64,000 bases of DNA from Chitinophaga flava (GTDB lineage Bacteria > Bacteroidota > Bacteroidia > Chitinophagales > Chitinophagaceae), in the NCBI RefSeq assembly GCF_003308995.1, contig NZ_QFFJ01000001.1, positions 3,162,001 through 3,226,000 on the forward strand. Reading direction: 5' to 3'. A program made the translations under genes and the position numbers. Positions 60,747 to 64,000 of the stretch are shown here, in pieces. The stretch's first letter is position 1, and each line of letters opens with the position of its first letter. The notes beneath the pieces were generated by a model. That model searched no databases. It saw only the letters and a list, made by a program, of their open reading frames with translations, and was not told the origin of the DNA.

Positions 60747-61241
60747 ATGAAAACACTATTACTTATCCGTCATGCAAAATCCAGCTGGAACAATCCGGAC
60801 ATGGATGATTTTGACAGGCCGCTCAACAAACGAGGTAAACAAAACGCCCCCGAAATGGCCCAGCGCCTCATAACAAGAGGCATGGTTCCCGAACTGATCA
60901 TCACCAGCCCGGCCAAACGCGCCCGTACCACCGCTAAAATCATGGCCGAAGAATGGCACTATCCCAAACAGGCAATCCTCCTGGAAGAAGAGTTGTACCT
61001 CTGTTACGCCTCCACTTTCCTGAAAGTGATCACCCGGATAGATGATGATTTTAACGCTGTAGCCATCTTCGCCCATAACCCCGGGATTACCGATTTTGCC
61101 AACTATCTCACAGAAGAAATCCGCATCGATAATGTGCCCACCACTGGCATCTTTGCCATTCAGGCAGATACCGACAGCTGGAAAGATTTTGACATGGCCG
61201 CCAAAAAATTTCTTTTCTTCGACTATCCGCGTAATAATTAA
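60747..61241 (+). CDS. sixA: Histidine phosphatase, SixA type
   Basis: A 164-residue phosphohistidine phosphatase-like protein of the SixA branch. The catalytic RHA motif is R8-H9-A10 (LLIRHAKSSW), with SPAKRARTTA near 53-62 and FAHNPGITD near 107-115. Such proteins remove phosphate from histidine residues in signalling or phosphotransfer proteins. It is convergent with proC, overlapping by 4 bases. Confidence 0.9.
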   Translation: MKTLLLIRHAKSSWNNPDMDDFDRPLNKRGKQNAPEMAQRLITRGMVPELIITSPAKRARTTAKIMAEEWHYPKQAILLEEELYLCYASTFLKVITRIDDDFNAVAIFAHNPGITDFANYLTEEIRIDNVPTTGIFAIQADTDSWKDFDMAAKKFLFFDYPRNN

Positions 61242-62035
61242 CCCTTCACAATCTTATTATAGGATGTACTGATACCTTTTATCAGGGAAGAACTGAAGCC
61301 CTGGTGCTCCATCTCATTTAATCCTGCAATCGTACAGCCTTTGGGGGTAGTTACCTTATCAATTTCTTCCTCCGGATGGCGGTTTTCACGGATCAGCAAC
61401 TCTGCTGCTCCCTTTACGGTTTGCGCCGCTATCAGGCTGGCAGTACGAACATCAAAGCCGATCTCAATGCCACCCTGAATATTGGCACGGATAAACCGCA
61501 ATGCAAAGGCGATACCACAGGCACCCAGTACGGTAGCGGCGTCCATGAGTTTTTCATCGATGCTAACAGTTGCACCCAGCTGATCAAACATCGTTTTTAC
61601 ATACCGGATCTGTTCATCGGTAGTATTGGTGGCACAGATACAGGTGATAGACTCCTGTATCGCAATGGCGGTATTAGGCATGGCCCTTACCAAAGGCATG
61701 TCTGGTACAATATGTAACAAGTCGGCAATGCTGACACCGGTAACCACGCTGATAAGAATATGTCTGGCCGGGTCCAGTTCTTCCCTGAACTGTTGCAACA
61801 CCTCCCGCACATTGTATGGTTTCAGTGCCACTACAATCACTTCAGACTGCCGGATGGCTTTGGCATTGTCTGTCTCTATCTGTACGCCTGCTGCCTTAAG
61901 ATCGGCCAGGGTACTAGTATTACGTTTGGTAACGGTAATATCTGCAGGGTTGGAAAAACCACTCTTCACCAGTCCTTGTGCAATGGCAGACCCCAGGTTA
62001 CCGCCCCCTATAATGGCTATTTTCTTGGCTGACAT
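61238..62035 (-). CDS. proC: Pyrroline-5-carboxylate reductase
   Basis: A 265-residue enzyme of the last step of proline synthesis, reducing pyrroline-5-carboxylate with NAD(P)H. The dinucleotide-binding motif is GGGNLGSAI near 10-18; the C-terminal domain has ACGIAFALRFI and CTIAGLNEMEHQGFSS. It has no partner proA/B nearby. Its stop overlaps the sixA stop region by 4 bases in convergent orientation. Confidence 0.95.
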   Translation of the reverse strand: MSAKKIAIIGGGNLGSAIAQGLVKSGFSNPADITVTKRNTSTLADLKAAGVQIETDNAKAIRQSEVIVVALKPYNVREVLQQFREELDPARHILISVVTGVSIADLLHIVPDMPLVRAMPNTAIAIQESITCICATNTTDEQIRYVKTMFDQLGATVSIDEKLMDAATVLGACGIAFALRFIRANIQGGIEIGFDVRTASLIAAQTVKGAAELLIRENRHPEEEIDKVTTPKGCTIAGLNEMEHQGFSSSLIKGISTSYNKIVKG

Positions 62036-62123
62036 AAAAATATATTTTCAATGAGAAATCTCACGGAAGGTATAACAATTGGGCCACTGATGCAAACAGT
62101 GCTGTAATGCTTATCTTGCAACT

Positions 62124-64000
62124 ATGCAGGCGACATTTAAGGCAGCTGCTTTTTTTGCAAGGATAAAAGAAGCGCATCATACATCCAGCCCCGAAGAAAA
62201 AATCCGACAATACAAACAAATACTGGAAAGCCTCTTCCGCGACCTTACGCGCGAAGAATCCCGGTCTTTCGGGAACCTGTTTGCACGAATGCAGTTTTAC
62301 TTCGATAAAGAGGTAGTGCCTTCTGAGATCCGCCAGCAGCTGACAGCCCTGCGTCTCCTCACCAACCAGGCCACCGCCGGCATGTTCCCCCTGCAGGACC
62401 ATGAACATCTGTTGTGTATCAAAGCGCTCACCGCTGCAGTAGCCTGCGTCTACCAGGAACCGGAGCCGGATAATTTACGGCAACTGTTTCTGACAACAGG
62501 CAATGCCCGGCTTGCCTTGTCCTATCAGCATAATCCTGCTGATATACCATTGCTGAAATGTATGGTCACCGCTACCGGCGCACTGCACCTGAACGATAGC
62601 GGGAAACATACTTTTGCGATACAGGTTAAGAACGATGAACAGGGCGACTTTGAGCTGCTGCTCAACCACCTGGATGATCTTACGGTAGTGGCGCTGCATC
62701 CGCTGCTGCGGCCTTACGATACCATCCTGGTACATCATTGCCATCAGGGCAACAGCCAGGACACTTATACCACCACTGCTGAAAGCCTCGTCATACTGGA
62801 GCCCGACCTGCTCATTGATATCAGTGACCTCGCCGAATGTTTTACCCACAAGGGCGCTAACCGCCTGCTGTATCTTGTAAAAAAGCTTACACCGCAGCAG
62901 GCTTCTCCTGCAGCGTTCAAAGGTAACCTGGTCAACGCTCTGCTGGACGAGATGTTACGCAACCGCGAGATAGATTTTAAAACCTCTTTCGTGGAAGCCG
63001 TGGCCGAAAACGTATTACAGGCAGCAGCCTACGGTCGCGAACAACTGAATGAAATGTACCGGGACATCCGCCAGCAGCATTGGGGCAACCTCCACACAAC
63101 GGTATGCGATCTGCAGGATAAACCAGTCAGGATAGAGCCCACCTTTTTCTCTGCCCGTTATGGTCTGCAGGGAAGGCTGGACCTCATGACAGAAGATGAT
63201 CAGGACCCTCATCGTAAGGAAATCTTTGAACTGAAAAGCGGCAAAGCGCCCGACTTCAATACCTGGAGGAACCACGAGATGCAGGTAGTAGGCTACAACC
63301 TGTTACTCCGTTCCGCTTTTGGCCGGCAACGCAAAGGCAGCTCCGCTATTTTATATTCTGCCGCTGCGGCCAGTCCGCTCCGGAACGTAAGCAGTACCCA
63401 CCGCACTGAAAACGAACTGCTCTTGCTCCGTAACCAGGTAGTGGCCATGTTGCTGCGACTGGCAGGGGAGGAGTACGAAATATTATCGGCTATCACCGGC
63501 ACTGCCGCTAGCGGACTACCTTCTTTCAGCGCCAACCATTTTACAGCCTTTGAGAAAGCCTGGTACTCGGCACCACCAGAGGCCAAAGCTTATTATCAGC
63601 AATACCTCTCTTTTGTATTAAGGGAATACCTGCAAGCCAAGTGCGGTATGTTTTCTGAAGTGAACCGGGAAGAAGATGCCGACGGATTCTCAGCCCTATG
63701 GCTGCAAACGGAAGAGGAAAAGGAAGCCCGGTTCAATATTATCTCCGGATTATGCTTCCGCGAATTTGATACTGTCAACAGTGCGGTATTATTTGATATA
63801 GCCGATCCCGTTAGCCACAACTTCCGGGTTGGAGATACTGCCATCATTTATCCGCGCACCGGCGCCGAACTACGTCCCCTGCAGCAACAGCTGCTGAAAG
63901 GCCGTATCGACGATCTGGGAAAAGATACGCTCACCTTTTCCCTTAACAACCGTCAGATGACACTGGATTTCTTTCGTCAGTTTGATGAATGGATTATTGA
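62124..64000 (+). CDS. PD-(D/E)XK nuclease-helicase (Dna2-like), partial
   Basis: The gene starts at the ATG at 62124 and runs through the window edge with 625 complete codons and no stop. A PD-(D/E)XK nuclease core is visible at about 340-375: G350-R-L-D353 then E369-L-K371 in ELKSGK, the Cas4/Dna2 arrangement (D...ExK). Before it is a helical region of unknown type. After residue 540 a beta-barrel segment typical of Upf1/Dna2-type SF1 helicases begins (VGDTAIIYPRTGAELRPL). The helicase motifs themselves would be beyond the window, so this is a prediction. No Cas genes or CRISPR repeats are nearby. Confidence 0.72.
   Translation, partial: MQATFKAAAFFARIKEAHHTSSPEEKIRQYKQILESLFRDLTREESRSFGNLFARMQFYFDKEVVPSEIRQQLTALRLLTNQATAGMFPLQDHEHLLCIKALTAAVACVYQEPEPDNLRQLFLTTGNARLALSYQHNPADIPLLKCMVTATGALHLNDSGKHTFAIQVKNDEQGDFELLLNHLDDLTVVALHPLLRPYDTILVHHCHQGNSQDTYTTTAESLVILEPDLLIDISDLAECFTHKGANRLLYLVKKLTPQQASPAAFKGNLVNALLDEMLRNREIDFKTSFVEAVAENVLQAAAYGREQLNEMYRDIRQQHWGNLHTTVCDLQDKPVRIEPTFFSARYGLQGRLDLMTEDDQDPHRKEIFELKSGKAPDFNTWRNHEMQVVGYNLLLRSAFGRQRKGSSAILYSAAAASPLRNVSSTHRTENELLLLRNQVVAMLLRLAGEEYEILSAITGTAASGLPSFSANHFTAFEKAWYSAPPEAKAYYQQYLSFVLREYLQAKCGMFSEVNREEDADGFSALWLQTEEEKEARFNIISGLCFREFDTVNSAVLFDIADPVSHNFRVGDTAIIYPRTGAELRPLQQQLLKGRIDDLGKDTLTFSLNNRQMTLDFFRQFDEWII

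Overview
The window looks like a chromosomal segment of a Bacteroidota bacterium of the family Chitinophagaceae, most likely a Chitinophaga species. The grounds are: a SusC/SusD pair with a GH31 glycosidase; a two-catalytic-domain GH18 chitinase with a type IX secretion C-terminal domain; a DUF6377 SusR-like regulator; repeated use of the Bacteroidota -7 promoter box TAnnTTTG; and scarce Shine-Dalgarno sequences. No insertion sequence, prophage or CRISPR array is visible. The right-hand gene runs off the window.

Layout. (1) 0-4.9 kb: SRPBCC protein, gcvT, M28 peptidase, a SnoaL-like protein and a lipoprotein. (2) 4.2-9.3 kb: NAD salvage, with an NrtR-type Nudix regulator, then, beyond a 294-bp inverted-pair element, a promoter/operator followed by nadM-Nudix and nadV; a nucleotidyltransferase-methyltransferase fusion gene of unknown function follows a terminator. 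(3) 9.3-17.4 kb, minus strand: SMP-30-like propeller, then a tripartite RND efflux operon (two TetR regulators, TolC, adaptor, pump). (4) 17.4-22.7 kb: an array of degenerate hairpin repeats, an aminotransferase, dnaN, a sterol-desaturase-family protein and small envelope proteins. (5) 22.8-29 kb: a complete-looking TPP riboswitch and thiS-thiC-tenI-like-thiD-thiE-thiG-thiH. (6) 29-33.7 kb: small stress and envelope genes, including a 50-residue membrane protein. (7) 32-45.2 kb: glycan utilisation, with DUF6377 regulator, SusC, SusD and GH31, facing the large secreted chitinase. (8) 45.6-50 kb: AraC and DinB genes, an unknown secreted protein flanked by two copies of a tRNA-terminator sequence, tRNA-CAU and a HAD phosphatase. 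(9) 50.3-64 kb: DUF4834/TM2/DUF2752 genes, the rimP-nusA-infB operon with a terminator-like hairpin in its leader, a SurA-like isomerase, a long PurF, sixA, proC and the start of a Dna2-like nuclease-helicase.

How the parts work together. NrtR probably represses nadM-nadV by binding a 21-bp palindrome that overlaps the -7 box, tying nicotinamide salvage to NAD(P) or ADP-ribose status. The thi operon is governed by TPP; a 15-bp inverted repeat bracketing the thiS start codon is the likely expression platform. The Sus-type system and the chitinase are carbohydrate-acquisition genes acting at the cell surface. The RND operon has its own regulators at its head. The most unusual items are the fusion gene at 7735-9321, the hairpin-repeat array at 17640-17920, the thiS inverted repeat, the rimP leader hairpin, the tRNA T-loop, and the tRNA-terminator duplication around 47842-49134. 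I did not find a clearly new multi-gene system.
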